Assembly (NCBI RefSeq): GCF_004193775.1 | Contig: NC_041004.1 | Coordinates: 36,542,411 to 36,606,410, forward strand | Length of the DNA: 64,000 nucleotides | Reading direction: 5' to 3' | Source of the DNA: Glycine soja | Taxonomy: Eukaryota > Streptophyta > Magnoliopsida > Fabales > Fabaceae | The notes under the pieces: model-generated | Told to the model about the DNA's origin: nothing | The model's input: the letters and a program-made list of their open reading frames with translations, nothing else | The model's database searches: none | Part shown: positions 27,526-38,867 of the stretch, one piece after another | Position numbering within the stretch: position 1 is the first letter of the stretch | How the letters are laid out: the number at the start of each line of letters is the position of its first letter | Position numbers and translations under genes: made by a program

Positions 27526-29711
27526 AAATCCCCCAAATTAAAACTTTGCTTCTCCCCAAGCATATCAAAATAAAACCAAGCTCTGACTACTCCAACATTT
27601 TCAATGGCTGCTATTTCTCAGATTCTTCAACTGGTCCTTTCTGCATTTGTCATAATCTCGCAATGGAAGTACAAACAACATCGAGATGAAATTGGTTAGT
27701 AGTGGAAATCAATCAATTTGGCTTGCCTCACTTTCCTCACAAGGTTAGTGTTTCTCTCTGTGCACAAATGTCTAGGGTGAGTGTTTAAGATCTCTACGAC
27801 CTACAATTAATATTCCCAAATTTTACACTTCATCTCGGTTAAAGTTATTCTTACTCACACTTGGTGGATCACTAAGGACTTTTATTGGCTAGTAATGGGG
27901 TCTGACTTATCAAAAAATTCATGGTTTTTCTGGGATTTAAAAAATTAAGGTTATAAGAGAGCATTCATCCTAGAAAACTTATACTTAGCCTAGGCTTTAT
28001 TTTTCAACCCTTATTATTCTAACAACACTTTTTCTTCTTAGCACTTATGACACCTCTCTTTTTTCTGCCCTTATTTCATTTTATTTTTTTTAAGAAAAGA
28101 ATACTTTGGGCTTACAAGCTTCTGAGGGTGCCCTATTGTGTGCTGCTCTACTTTTTTTTAGGCAGCTTCCCCTAGCAATCTCCCAAATTAAGGACTTATC
28201 ATGACTTGAAACCCTTATGCTCTCTTAGAACCCTAAAATTAGGGTCAAGGGTTTATTCAAACAAATCATCATTAATTTTGGCTCAATAAGGGTGCAAGGG
28301 ATAAATTCATTATAGGTTGGCTTTTGGCTGAGTAGCTAAAATACAAAGAAACATGGTCTTGATCATATCCACCTCATGTAACTAATCTAACAGTCTAAGA
28401 ATGATGCAAAACCAGGAACTTAAAAACAAACGTTCTCTCACAATTACATTCACACAGCTCACCGGGACAAGATAAATTTATCGGCTTACCGAACCATGAT
28501 TTCTTTCCACCAAGCTAACCTTTCTCTCTCTTGTGATTCATGTTCCATTGCTTGACTAGCTCTTTCTTTCAGGAACTAGCATTCTCACAATTGTTGTGCA
28601 GCATCTTAAGTGTTGAATCCTTTGAGAAAAAGCTTAAAAAGTGACTTCACAAGTTATCATGCACTTATTCAATAACAAAAAATGATTGTATTTAAACTAC
28701 TGGAATTAAATTGCTGAAAATAAAAAAAAAAACAAAAACTAAAGACAAGAAATATAAAGAAACGAAAGAAAGAAAAAGAAATCCTGAAAAAAAAAATTGG
28801 GTCTCAATCTTGTGTGGGCCTTGGATCCCAAGCTCTATGAGCACCACTAATGTCCGCAACATAATCATCCTTAGCTTCAACGTCTGCGACATCATCGTCA
28901 GCTACACCAAAGGCGTCACCCCCCTATCAAAAGAAAGTTGGTCTCCTGGCCAAGCGACACAGGCTAGAAATGCCTTGGGTGTCATCACGGGCTACTGGAG
29001 GGAGAGATGGTGGAGGCTCTGCATCAATAGGTACTGACCGTGGTGAAGGCTATGCAACATAGTTAGGAGTCGTTCTGGCTGAGCAAAAGGCATAAATGTT
29101 CGACCGACAAGTGGAGGAGAGACATCTGGTGAAGGGACCGCTGGTGGAGGAGCTGGTGGAATGTCTAGAGTGGCTCGGATCTTGACCTGTTCTGGCCCTA
29201 AAAAGACCCTAGAAAAGTCTGTAGGATTCTCAACTGGCTTGGCTTCATCTTATTCTAGGACCACAGAATTCTGGTGCCCCCCAATGGGGTTGGCTTTTTG
29301 CTCAATTTCCTCCACCTTAAAACAAGTATTGCTATCACTAGGATGCTTAATTCCCTCAAACAAGTTGAATGCGGCTTTTTGGTCTTCCACACTCATCTCC
29401 AAATTACCCTTCCCCATGTCCACAACACACTTTGTGGTTACCATGAATGGCCGACCTAAAATCAAGGGGATCTCAGCATCTTCTTCAATGTCCATGATTA
29501 CAAAGTCCACCAGAAAAGTGAGTTGATGGACTTTGACCAGGACATCTTCAACTACCCTGAACAGTCTTGTGATGGAGCGGTCTGCCAACTGGAATGTCAT
29601 CCTTGTAACCGGATGGAGGGTAACAAAATTGTCAATTGGTTTGCTAAAGATGGAGCTTCTTCTAATGATGTTTTCAAACTTTGGGATGGGTGTCCAACTT
29701 AGCTTAGGCAT
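27526..29711 (-). mobile_element. Rearranged internal region of the retroelement
   Basis: The polypurine tract at about 27530 follows, on the minus strand, 1.7 kb without reverse transcriptase or integrase. Only protease-region coding is left at the far end. In an intact element several kilobases of RT, RNase H and integrase separate protease from the 3' LTR, so these were deleted. The 5' LTR is also missing in this window. The stretch at 28800-29240 (minus) is Pro/Ala- and Asp-rich when translated and may be from an extra ORF of the element, with several stops. Confidence 0.65.
29250..29640 (-). pseudogene. Retropepsin-region fragment of gypsy Gag-Pol
   Basis: An open minus-strand frame carries TRMTFQLADRSI, VVEDVLVKV, FVIMDIEEDAEIPLILGRPF and a following VDMGKGNLEM. 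This is the conserved order downstream of the catalytic aspartate in plant Athila/Tat-type aspartic proteases. The DLG/DSG active-site region that should precede TRMT is absent. The residues encoded upstream, at 29640-29711, do not look like the family, so a junction lies near 29640. No functional polyprotein can result. Confidence 0.8.
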
Positions 29712-29888
29712 TCTCTTTTAGCCGACTCCTTAGGGTTTTGTTATCGTAGGGATAACTAAGCATTTTTTGTTCTTGCTTGTTTGTTTCTTTTCTCATCCAA
29801 AAAAAATTAATTAACTTTCTTAATAAACATAAATTAATTAATGTCTTATAATAGGGACGTAAAAATATTATATTGAAAAATTAATATA

Positions 29889-30300
29889 CTTTCTCCCGTC
29901 TTTATTATAAGGTCTAATTAACTAATTCACATAATTAAAAATTTAGTTAATTTAGCTAAAAATATTAAATTAATTTTTTTCATAACTATTCCTATAAACA
30001 AAACTAACAAACATTAATGAATTATGTTTTTTCATTATCATGTCATTCAAGAACTAATATTAATAAAAAATAGTTTTGTGAAAAAATAATTAATGCAAGA
30101 GAAATTATAAATTGGATCTTATAAAAAGAATTGAGTTATATTTTTTATCAATAAATATTAGTTGTTAATAGTTAATTTTTTGTTGATAGAGGAATTTTTG
30201 GAATCTTTCCTCATTTTTTCTCTTTTTATTACTCCATCAATCTTATAATTCTATCAAGTTCCATTTTTAAATTGAATCTTATAATAAAGACAAGAGTGAA
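29889..30300. mobile_element. Stowaway-like MITE, about 412 bp, TSD TA
   Basis: The left end is CTTTCTCCCGTC then TTTATTATAAGGTCTAATT. The complement of the right end is TTCACTCTTGTC then TTTATTATAAGATTCAATT. Both are flanked by TA (29887-29888 and 30301-30302). Just to the left, 29843-29859 carries an orphan end of the same type (GTCTTATAATAGGGACG). The element ends about 300 bases before the promoter of the 104-aa protein gene. Confidence 0.6.
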
Positions 30301-30597
30301 TATTTATTTTAGGATATTTTTTAAAAAAAATTAAACACTTATTTTGACACAAGAGAACAGTAATTAGGGGACAAAACGTGTAATAATTATAACTATTATA
30401 ATTAAGTAAAAAAAAAAAAAAACGACAACTTTACGGTGTGATTGAAAACATCGCTGAATGAGAGGCAAGTAACCAACAATCCAGAAAAATTAAAGGTTCA
30501 TTTAGACCTTCCCCTTCTCCAAGAAAACGCCCCTTAATTCCCAAGCCACGAATACAAACTCTTGACATCAGTCTCTCTTACCCTTTCCTTTTCTCTC

Positions 30598-30605
30598 TAT
30601 ATATA
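30598..30605 (+). promoter_or_regulatory. TATA box
   Basis: TATATATA lies in a CT-rich context, 112 bases before the ATG at 30710. It gives a predicted leader of about 75-80 bases. Spacing is typical of a plant class II promoter. Confidence 0.65.
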
Positions 30606-30709
30606 CCAAATCCAACCAAACCACTTCCTCTAAGAAACAAAAACATAGATACTCACTCATCACATCAGGGTCTTCTCTTCTTAATTTTCTCACTGCTTTT
30701 TCCTCTTCT

Positions 30710-31024
30710 ATGGCTGGCCTTCAACAATACAACTTCTTCCCCACCGATCTCTTGTACCCTCGTCCACAACCCCAACAAGCTTCTCCTAAACCCACCATGC
30801 TTCCCCTCCAAACCCCTAATGTTCAAGATCACACTCAGCACCAACAACCACCAAGGACCAATGCCACCCCTTCAACTTCTTCTGCCGTTGTTTATAGCCA
30901 AAAGGGTCATTCTATTGCTGCCGTTGACGACAACAACAAGGTCTCCAAATTCTCATCAGACCCTCTTTCTTGGTTGCTTTGGATGCCCGAAGATGAAGAT
31001 GAAAATTGTTCGGACTCTTCTTGA
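30710..31024 (+). CDS. Unrecognised 104-aa protein, single exon
   Basis: The ORF opens at the first ATG after a good TATA box and a pyrimidine-rich leader. The N-terminus MAGLQQYNFFPTDLLYPRP is followed by a Pro/Gln/Thr-rich, low-complexity middle (about residues 19-60). The C-terminus is compact and acidic, with SDPLSWLLWMPEDEDENC at about 83-100. No signal peptide, membrane span or known domain is seen. The aromatic N-terminus and the LSWLLWMPEDE tail look like short conserved motifs of a plant-specific small protein, and I have a faint memory of similar legume proteins without known function. Codon use is ordinary and the frame is undisturbed. The promoter context makes it a likely real gene, but its role is unknown. 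Confidence 0.72.
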   Translation: MAGLQQYNFFPTDLLYPRPQPQQASPKPTMLPLQTPNVQDHTQHQQPPRTNATPSTSSAVVYSQKGHSIAAVDDNNKVSKFSSDPLSWLLWMPEDEDENCSDSS

Positions 31025-31129
31025 ATTGTCCTTCAATTCTCCTCTTCGAGAGAGTGGTCTAATGACTCTGGTGAGGTCGACTACATGGATCATACTCGAC
31101 TACATGAATCATACTGTGCCGTTGGATTA

Positions 31130-33325
31130 AAGACCAAAGAATAAGATTAAATGATCATTTCATGTTTATAGGAGTTTGGACACTGAAAATTATTATTATT
31201 ATTGAAGGGACTAATACCTCTTCTTTTTTATGCCCTTTCTTTACTCTTAAGCCTTTGATCAATTATCCTTTTTCACTTCTTTTTTTCATTGGTTTTCATG
31301 AACATTTGAGTTAGTTTACACTATAGAACCTGAATGGTCCTACTCATACGTACAAGATGAAAATCAATAAAATTGAAGCTTGTGTTATACTATGTTCTTT
31401 ATTTCTCTGCCTCCTTTTTAAGTTTTCACCGTTTTTCAGTTCCCATCCGCCGAACGAAAATTCAAGGGTTTTTATCTTTGGACTTGGTGAATAATAGAAT
31501 TGGGTTTTGCATAACGTGAGATTGTTCAATTCTATGCTTGCTTGGAAGTCTCAATTTTGTTTCATTACAATTTACATGTTTGTTTTTACGTAGACAAAAG
31601 AAAAAGGAAATCATACGAGCAACTCTAGAAAACTAGATTCAATGAATGTGTCGAAATCTGTTAGTCAACATATCATGTGGAATTAATATTAAAAAGATAA
31701 AAGTCAATTTTGGTTTGCTTCAACCATCTAGGTTCAAAAAATGTACAACACATCAAATCATAATATTCAACTCTTGCAACATTTGAATAGTGACCTATGA
31801 GAAAAGAAAACACAGAAAGAAAGAACAAAACAAAACAAAAATCAACATGTGGCAACATGCATGCCGAACCTGACGGCGTAAATCATACGCAGAGGGCCAC
31901 TTCTGGAACAAAATGCGAATATACCACGAATATGCCTCCATGAGCTTAATAATTTGATTAATTTCTATACCTACATAGTAACTAATTAACGATGCGATGC
32001 ACGTGTTACACTGTTACTTAAGCCTCAAACCAACCAATAATTATATTGTATGGTCCTTTTTGTTGTGTAAAACGAATTTGTAAAGGCTTTGCTCAGTGGG
32101 ATTCTTTTCTTGCAAAAGAAATTAGCTTCCAAAAATATATAATATACCGCAATACTCCTATAAAGAATACGCTTCTTTGCTAAATAAAGAACATGGTTTA
32201 CTAGAAGACAATATAATCTAGTTGGCTTATCAAAACTTAAAGTATGATTACATATAATATCAGAATTTAATTAAACTCATCTAATGCTAATAATTTTATA
32301 CTATATAAAATAATTAAACTCATAGTATTACATAAATTTTATAATCTTTAGCCGACCAATAGGTCAATAGCTAATTAGAACCAGTTATATATACTAATTC
32401 TTAGAGAAAAGATTATCTTGAGTATGTAGGTTTGCTTGATCAGTATTAATATATTGATTATTGTTTCTAAAGTAGCTAGGAAGAAGAATTTTGCGGTTAA
32501 AAATCATCTTAACAAACTCAATCCAAATTAATCAATTGTCCAAAGTGTGATCCAAACATTGTTTGATCCTAAACCAAAAAGTAGAAACGAAAAATGAACG
32601 AGGACCATAAGTTTTGCTAAAAAATCTTGCATGCTTTTATCATATGATGGGGTCATGGGTTGTTAGAAAAATTAGCATTGCTAAGTACAAACCATTAGTA
32701 GTGTTCTACCTAACTAAACCAACTCGTGTAAAGTAGATCATGAGGTGAAAGGTGAACCTACCTTTCCAATTTCCATGGTGTCTGTCTACTTATCATGCAT
32801 TAAAAAAGTCCAAATATTTTGCGTTCAAACGACGCAGGTTCAATTCTGGACCTCATCACCTGACATTTGTGCTGGAAATTGGAATATTCAAAGAGGTAAT
32901 AACTATGATTGATTCTGTTTTAAAAAGAATGTATATTCTGTTGTTTTAATTACATATATATAAATTTGTACAAGAATCAAAACATTTTTTTAATATAAAG
33001 TATCTATTGTAAACGCAGTTAGCATGTGAGAACCCTCGTCTTTTTCAAAGAAACTGAGGCGACTCTTTGTTGTGTCTGAGAGACTATGACTCTTGAAAGG
33101 TTTCAAAAATTACTGTTGGTTTTCGATTTTATTAACTTTGTAGATTTAAATGTTAGTTATTATGAATTAAAACATGCTTATTACTGTACGTTAGATGATT
33201 TTAATTAATCTTAAAAAGTACTAAATAGTTTTAAAAAATAAAAATATTAAATACTTATATCTTTAATTGGTAAATTTATAAAGATTTTTTAACCTGTATC
33301 TTTTACAACACAGATCAACAAAACT
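31130..33325. other. Gene-poor stretch
   Basis: The left end contains the likely 3' UTR of the 104-aa protein gene (to about 31380, with AATAAA-like ATCAATAAAAT at 31364). No coding exon is recognised beyond it. The only larger ORFs are of chance size. Confidence 0.45.
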
Positions 33326-33329
33326 CTTC

Positions 33330-33815
33330 AATTAAATCCAATTTTTATCCCCTATTTTCTAAAATCCATAATTTTGATCCCTTAGTTTAAAATAGAGATA
33401 TTTAGTTCTTTTATTTTTTAAAATTCACAATTTTAGTTCTCTTATTTTAAAATAGAAACATTTAGGCTTTCACTTTTATAAAATTTGTGACTTTCATACT
33501 TGCGTCAAACTAAAATATTAACTATTAAGATATTAACATTAACTATATCATAGTTTAAACAAATAACTTTATATTATGTCACTATATTTTGGTCACATCA
33601 GACTAATTTTTTATCAAACAATACAATTTTTTTGAAAAGATCAAAATATTAAATTTTCATTACATAACTGAAAGACTAAATATTTTTATTTTAAAATAAA
33701 AAAATTAAAATTATAAATTTTTAAAAATATGATGACTAAATGTTTTTATTTTAAAATAGAGAGATCAAAATTATAAATTCTAAAAAATAAGAAGACCAAA
33801 ATTACATTTAAACTT
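33330..33815. repeat. Foldback element with internal subrepeats
   Basis: The left arm repeats the phrase TTTTAAAATAGARAYATTTAG...AAATTCACAATTTTAGTTC about every 65-80 bases. The right arm holds the complementary form (GACTAAATGTTTTTATTTTAAAATAGAGAGATCAAAATTATAAATT) twice. The whole forms a large imperfect hairpin, as in foldback or MULE-type non-autonomous elements. Ends are approximate. Confidence 0.55.
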
Positions 33816-34499
33816 ATTTTTTAATGTAGTTTTCAAATTTTCCTCTAATTATAAAGTGTGTTTTTTTCTTTTACTTCAAAAATATTTTTTTTCATCAATA
33901 TTGAATTCTTGTATAGAATGAAAGAGTCAAAGGACTAGAGTGAATATTATGGTTGACTTTTGTTCTGCCAAACCCTTGAAATATAGTAGAGGAGATGGTT
34001 TGGAGATTACGAGATGGTGTAAGGCGGACTAAAGTGTTGGGGTTAGGAGGAATTTTGAAATTCTTTGTGTACTATGCATAATTTTGTTAAGTTTTTTTTT
34101 TTATTTCTAAAGCTCAATTTTATTTAATGGCTTTAAAAATGCAAGTAGAAACAAATATTTGAATAGAAAAGACTAATCTCTGTGTATATTAGTCCTAGGA
34201 GATTCACAGTACATAATGATTTACCTAAAAAAAAGTACATAATGATTGTCTATCGGAATTCATTTAATTCAAGTGCTTAAATGGTTGTCATGTAAGAAGT
34301 TAGTCCAAAAAGAAGATAACTTATCAATATAAACTTAAAAAATGAATAAATTTAAATGTTGTCTTTCAAAAAACTAAAAATTTATAGAAGATTATCTTCT
34401 CCTATATCAAAAAACACAAAAAAAAAGATAGTAGCAAACACTTATGAGAAACACTTCCGAGACAATTCCCGGATTGGTTTCCTACGAAACTTTCGCTGA

Positions 34500-34696
34500 A
34501 AGCATTGTATATAAATACTTTTAACACAATTTCACATCGATTATAAAACACCGATGTAGAAAAGTCAATTTTTACATCAATTTAAAAGCCATTGTTGAAA
34601 GTTTTCAAATTTCAATGTCAGTCATCTTAACATCGGTTAAAAACTATTGTTCAAAGACCTTTCAGAATAATCCTTGAAAGATTTTTTATAATAGTG
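34500..34696 (-). mobile_element. CACTA-type transposon terminus with ACATCGGT repeats
   Basis: Read on the minus strand the end is CACTATTATAAAAAATC. It is followed by subterminal repeats related to AACCGATGTTAAGA and ATCGGTGTTTTATAATCGATG. Such ACATCGGT subterminal arrays are characteristic of legume CACTA elements as I remember them. The other terminus was not recognised. Confidence 0.6.
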
Positions 34697-34699
34697 AAG

Positions 34700-36900
34700 G
34701 GAGAGAGTACTTGGCTTTGAAAATAAGAGATGATAACGTGCTTTATATTATCAATACCGAGAAAGGAAGATAAGCAGTAGTACGATTTATCAAATCTTAC
34801 GTGACTAGTTGATATATAAAAGGCATTACATGTAGTATTTAAGGCACCAATGTTCACAAAGTATGAAGGATATAGAACAAGAGAGCTTCAACATACTGTA
34901 ACGTATACCTTCCAATTATTGTAATAGTGTGGTGTAATGGTTCCTGTAATTCTATTGGTAGTTAAATTCTTGGTAAGTAGTTAAGGACTAGATGTAGTCT
35001 TTGGGAGAAAAGGTGCAGCATTTCTCTTTTTTCCTTATATAGTTATTATATCTTTGGTTTTACAACTTAAAATTGCTTTAAGGAAAACTGATTTCAAGCT
35101 TAGATGAAGCATTCATCTGTTAACAATGTGTGTTTCAAAAAATATTTGAAAAAAATAAATACAATTCACACTCTGAAATACAAAGATACGCACGTCTTAC
35201 AAATGAACCCAAACACGCTATACATTTCCTTCTAACCTTTCCTAGAGAAATGAAAATCTGAAACTTGCAACTTTGAGCTAGAAATTTACAATCTGCTAGC
35301 TACAATTGCCTGTAAATAAGTAGCTACTCGAGGTTGAATTTTTCGCCACTGGTTGTGTAGAATTTGACAATTAGTTTCCAAAATCAAATCCACGAGACAA
35401 AGATGTGCTGCCATTTATATTGACAAAATGTAATTTTATTAATACCACTACACTTGACCACCATTTATATTGACAAAATGTAATTTTATTAATATCATTA
35501 GACTTGACAACCAAGCAGGTGGATTAACTGATATGAAGTTATTTAATTCTAAGATTGTTTCAGTATAACCAATCAAAGATCTTCAGTCTGAGTTCTAAGT
35601 ATACAGTTATGCTAAATACTATTACATAGAGAAAAGATTTTGTTGTTTATAGTAATCTTATCTGACTCAAATAAAATTGTCTCTACGACAAAAAAGAAAA
35701 TCACTAAACTTGGCTCAAGTGTGACAAAGTCTAGCAGAAGGGTTACTCAAGAAATGAGTTGCCAGATGTATATAGAAACACCCGCCGAAGCCTCAAAAAC
35801 TACTAGTGTTTTAACACTCGTAATGCTGCTACTTGTTCCCTACACTGACACACGACCAAATCCTTTGAGTGCCACTTTCATCAATCTTGTGAAAATGAAT
35901 GCAAAGCTCACGAACATCACTGTACAAGAATTATAATAAGTCCAAATAATCACATGCATTAGATCATCTGCATGTGCTGCCATTTCAATGTAATTTCAAT
36001 TACTTTTTAAAACTGTTTTAATAACAAATCGTTGTGATTACAATCACAACATTGAGTTTGCAGAGTAGGATTGTAATTGCTGTCGCATAAATCACATTTG
36101 TCTCTAATTTTACTAATCACAACAATAATCGCGATTACAATCACAATTTACAACTATGTTTAATTTGTTTTATTAAAACCAAAAAATAAAAATTTTCATT
36201 CCAGTGAATTTTTAATTGAACTTTTACCATGTCGAAAATTAAAAGGAGCCAAAACTCACTAATGCATCATTTGACTAAAAAAAAAGAAGGAAACATGGGT
36301 GAAAACTACATTGAGTTCAAAACAAGAAGCAAAAGGACATATAGAAAAGTTTCCCTGTGTACAGAACGAGCATTGTATGTTTCGTCTTGCGGAACAGCTT
36401 ATACTTCATAATTTTGCTTAGCCTCTTCGACGTAACTGAATACACGAAACTAGCATATATTATTATTTATGTCTGTGATTAATTAGTCTTTCTTAAAAGA
36501 AAGTCTTTCACAAAATAGTTTCTAAATAGTTTTTTTATCAGTAAGAATGAAGACAAATAACAAGATTCTCAATAACTCACCTATCACGCATCTTATTCAA
36601 CCAACTAAATTAGACCTCATTGGTAGCTTCTAAGCATATACTAATGCAAACTTATAACATACTAATAATATTTAAATTTTCATAACGAGAGGACACATAT
36701 TTGCATTGTGTGTCTTCCTTGTGCCTTGTTTAACAATTTCTAGGGAGGAATTTGACTACAAGTTCAATGCCAGAACAGAAGTGTTCTGTCTTATTCCCTA
36801 AGGATTATGAAAGCACACAAAGACAAAAAAGATTAAATTAAGGTACTTAATTTCAATCTGGTGGGTACATATATAAATACATGGAGTGGTGGTAGCAACT
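34700..36900. other. Intergenic, no gene recognised
   Basis: No exon with splice or promoter support. A short palindrome-rich patch (TTGTGATTACAATCACAA at about 36033 and relatives to 36150) is present. ORFs at 35640-35936 and 36229-36411 resemble nothing known. Confidence 0.4.
35411..35510. repeat. 50-bp tandem duplication
   Basis: A unit beginning CCATTTATATTGACAAAATG occurs at 35411-35460 and again at 35461-35510 with only a few differences at its end. This is a simple recent duplication. Confidence 0.85.
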
Positions 36901-36941
36901 AGCAAGGGCATTAAGAGACTTAATAGGTAAAATTTAAAGTT

Positions 36942-37796
36942 TCAGGGGCATTTTGGTCCTCCTCTTTTTGTCTTCCAGTTGTTGTAGCAAGGGCAAACTT
37001 GCTTGTTGCCAAAAGTTCCAGGAGGCACACACAAGCACTTGGCACAGCACTTTTGGCAGAAGAATAGGCACGGTTTCTTGTATTGTGTGTTTGAGCATCT
37101 AGCGGTGCAACGTGGCCCACATTCTGCAGTTTTGTGCATTAATTCAACAAACAAATAGCACAAAAGAAAAGAAAAGGAAGAAGTGCTGCAAATTTATATA
37201 AGTTGTGAATGTGTGATGGAAGCTATTATTAGTATTACCTTGTGGTTTAAGACTGCCTTCGGTGATGCCATGCTGCAACTGAGGAAAACAAACATGAAGT
37301 TAACAAAACAAGGAATTGACAAACTCGTTGGAACAGAATTCAACATGTGGGGCAACAGCAGCACATGTAATTGGTGTTTTAAAGTTTAAGGGTATAATTG
37401 TGATGGAAATCAAATTAATGTGTAGAAGACAAATTGGTGTTTTTAATTTGATGAGAGACTAAATTACAATTATCAAAAATTGGATTTATAAATAAGAGAC
37501 CATGGTCCGAGATTGGATGTCATAAAGAAGTTTGTTCTCCCCTAGAACATTCAATAAACTTCAGACATCGACAATTTGGAAGACAAACTTTTTAATTATA
37601 TGATACAGTAATTAATTCGTAATGTACTTCCATTTTAAAAAGAAAATCTACATACTTTTGATAATTTGACATAAAAAAATACTTTATTTGATAATGTTTA
37701 TCATGTTTGATATCTCCCAATTTCTAACAAAACTGACAAAGTTTGCATCTAAGAAGAAATGAAATTGTAATGTATGCTAGAAATTCTCACATTGTA

Positions 37797-37854
<58 letters not shown>

Positions 37855-38604
37855 CACATTGGGAACATGGGACTTGGTGGTGTTTGTGTGAGGCAGCGGA
37901 GCTGGAGCGCTGGACAGGGTGTGGGTGGTGTTCTTGTGAGGCTGCGGAGCTGGAGCCTCCACGGTGGACACAACAATCTCAGCCTGAAAGCATAATCATA
38001 ATTATCAGGGTATATATGTTACCCAAATATAATTAACATTGTTTATAATGTCAAAAACAATACAAAAAAAAAAGTTGTTTATACACTGTAAATAAATCAT
38101 GTACTATGATTCACACAAATGCATCCAAGCCAACGTTATGAAGAATAGAAAAGGCAAGCCGAGGAAACGCAATGATAACAAAACAAAACAATAAACAAAG
38201 GAGTTAAGGAAGTTGCACTATTTTATTTATTAACAAAACTTATAGTTAATGCACATTCAATTCCATTCCCTAAACATGATAATTTTCTACATTTTGTTGC
38301 CAATGCTGGTCAAAATAAACCAAATTAACAAACTAAATTCAAGCATGGCATGGGGTTCCACGCTAACTTCAACGTGAAACAACAAAGTGATCTATTGTGA
38401 ACAAAAAGAATAAAAGAATTTCAAGTGGAAGCAACAATGCAGAACTTAGAAGAAGTAACAGAGTAAAACTACTAAAGCTGAGGTTGGAGTTATCAGAAAT
38501 TGAGAAAGAGAAACCAATGATTTGTTTTGGCTTACATCGTTTTCCACAAGAAGAAGCAGCATTTGAACAATGCAAAGTACAACAATGCTTAGTTTTCTCG
38601 CCAT
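36942..38604 (-). CDS. GASA/snakin gibberellin-regulated peptide (4 exons)
   Basis: Exons read right to left: 38604-38536, 37983-37858, 37272-37239 (or from 37278) and 37123-36942. They join in phase to 136 (or 138) aa. Residues 1 to about 23 form a hydrophobic signal peptide (MARKLSIVVLCIVQMLLLLV). Residues 24-65 are a Pro/Thr/His-rich linker with repeated APAPxPHxNTT. The C-terminal 60 residues are a complete GASA domain starting ECGPRCTARCS and ending GGPKCP, with all 12 cysteines. The mature peptide should be secreted to the cell wall or apoplast, where the family acts in growth, redox or defence. The proline-rich linker recalls GASA14-type members. Exon 3 has a tandem acceptor (CAG TTG CAG), so a two-residue variant is likely. 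The intron 2 donor sits next to an AT microsatellite. Confidence 0.9.
37800..37850. repeat. (AT)n microsatellite at the intron 2 donor of the GASA gene
   Basis: About 51 bases of perfect TA repeat lie directly inside intron 2. On the minus strand they start about 8 bases after the GT of the donor AAT|gtgagttt. The AU-rich sequence next to the splice site may aid recognition. Length is probably polymorphic. Confidence 0.95.
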
Positions 38605-38705
38605 TGCTCAAAAATGGACCTCAGACAAAGAGAAAAGAAGAAACAGAGAGAAGTTATCTCAAGTGTGGTCTTCAGGAACTGCTGGCAGATGAGATTTCAG
38701 GATAT

Positions 38706-38711
38706 TTTATA
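38706..38711 (-). promoter_or_regulatory. TATA box of the GASA gene
   Basis: TATAAA on the minus strand (in CTATAAAATATCC), 102 bases before the ATG at 38604. Position fits a leader of about 70 bases. Confidence 0.6.
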
Positions 38712-38867
38712 GATGTAATGTGGCTCTAGCCTCTATGTAGTTATGTTAGCTATTGTTTTCCCAAAAGGACAATTACAGACTCTACTTAGACAAAGACAAT
38801 TACAAGCACATCTTTCCCTACACTTTCCACGCCATACGTTTTGCTATAAGAATTATTTGAGTTACCA

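Noticed and set aside
29533..29760. Plus-strand frame ending LWDGCPT..LRHSLLADSLG as a LINE RNase H tail joined to the retroelement
   Set aside because: The wording is only vaguely like the end of plant LINE ORF2 and is broken by stops; not enough to call.
29700..29780. GTTATCGTAGGGATAAC as the missing other end and target repeat (TTAGG) of the retroelement
   Set aside because: It resembles the LTR terminus GTTATCA followed by TAGG, but lacks the GCA before it and no 1.3-kb LTR is attached. A chance similarity is more likely.
32815..32860. tRNA-like sequence around GCAGGTTCAATTCTGG
   Set aside because: A T-arm-like phrase is present but no acceptor stem, D-arm or anticodon arm can be folded around it.
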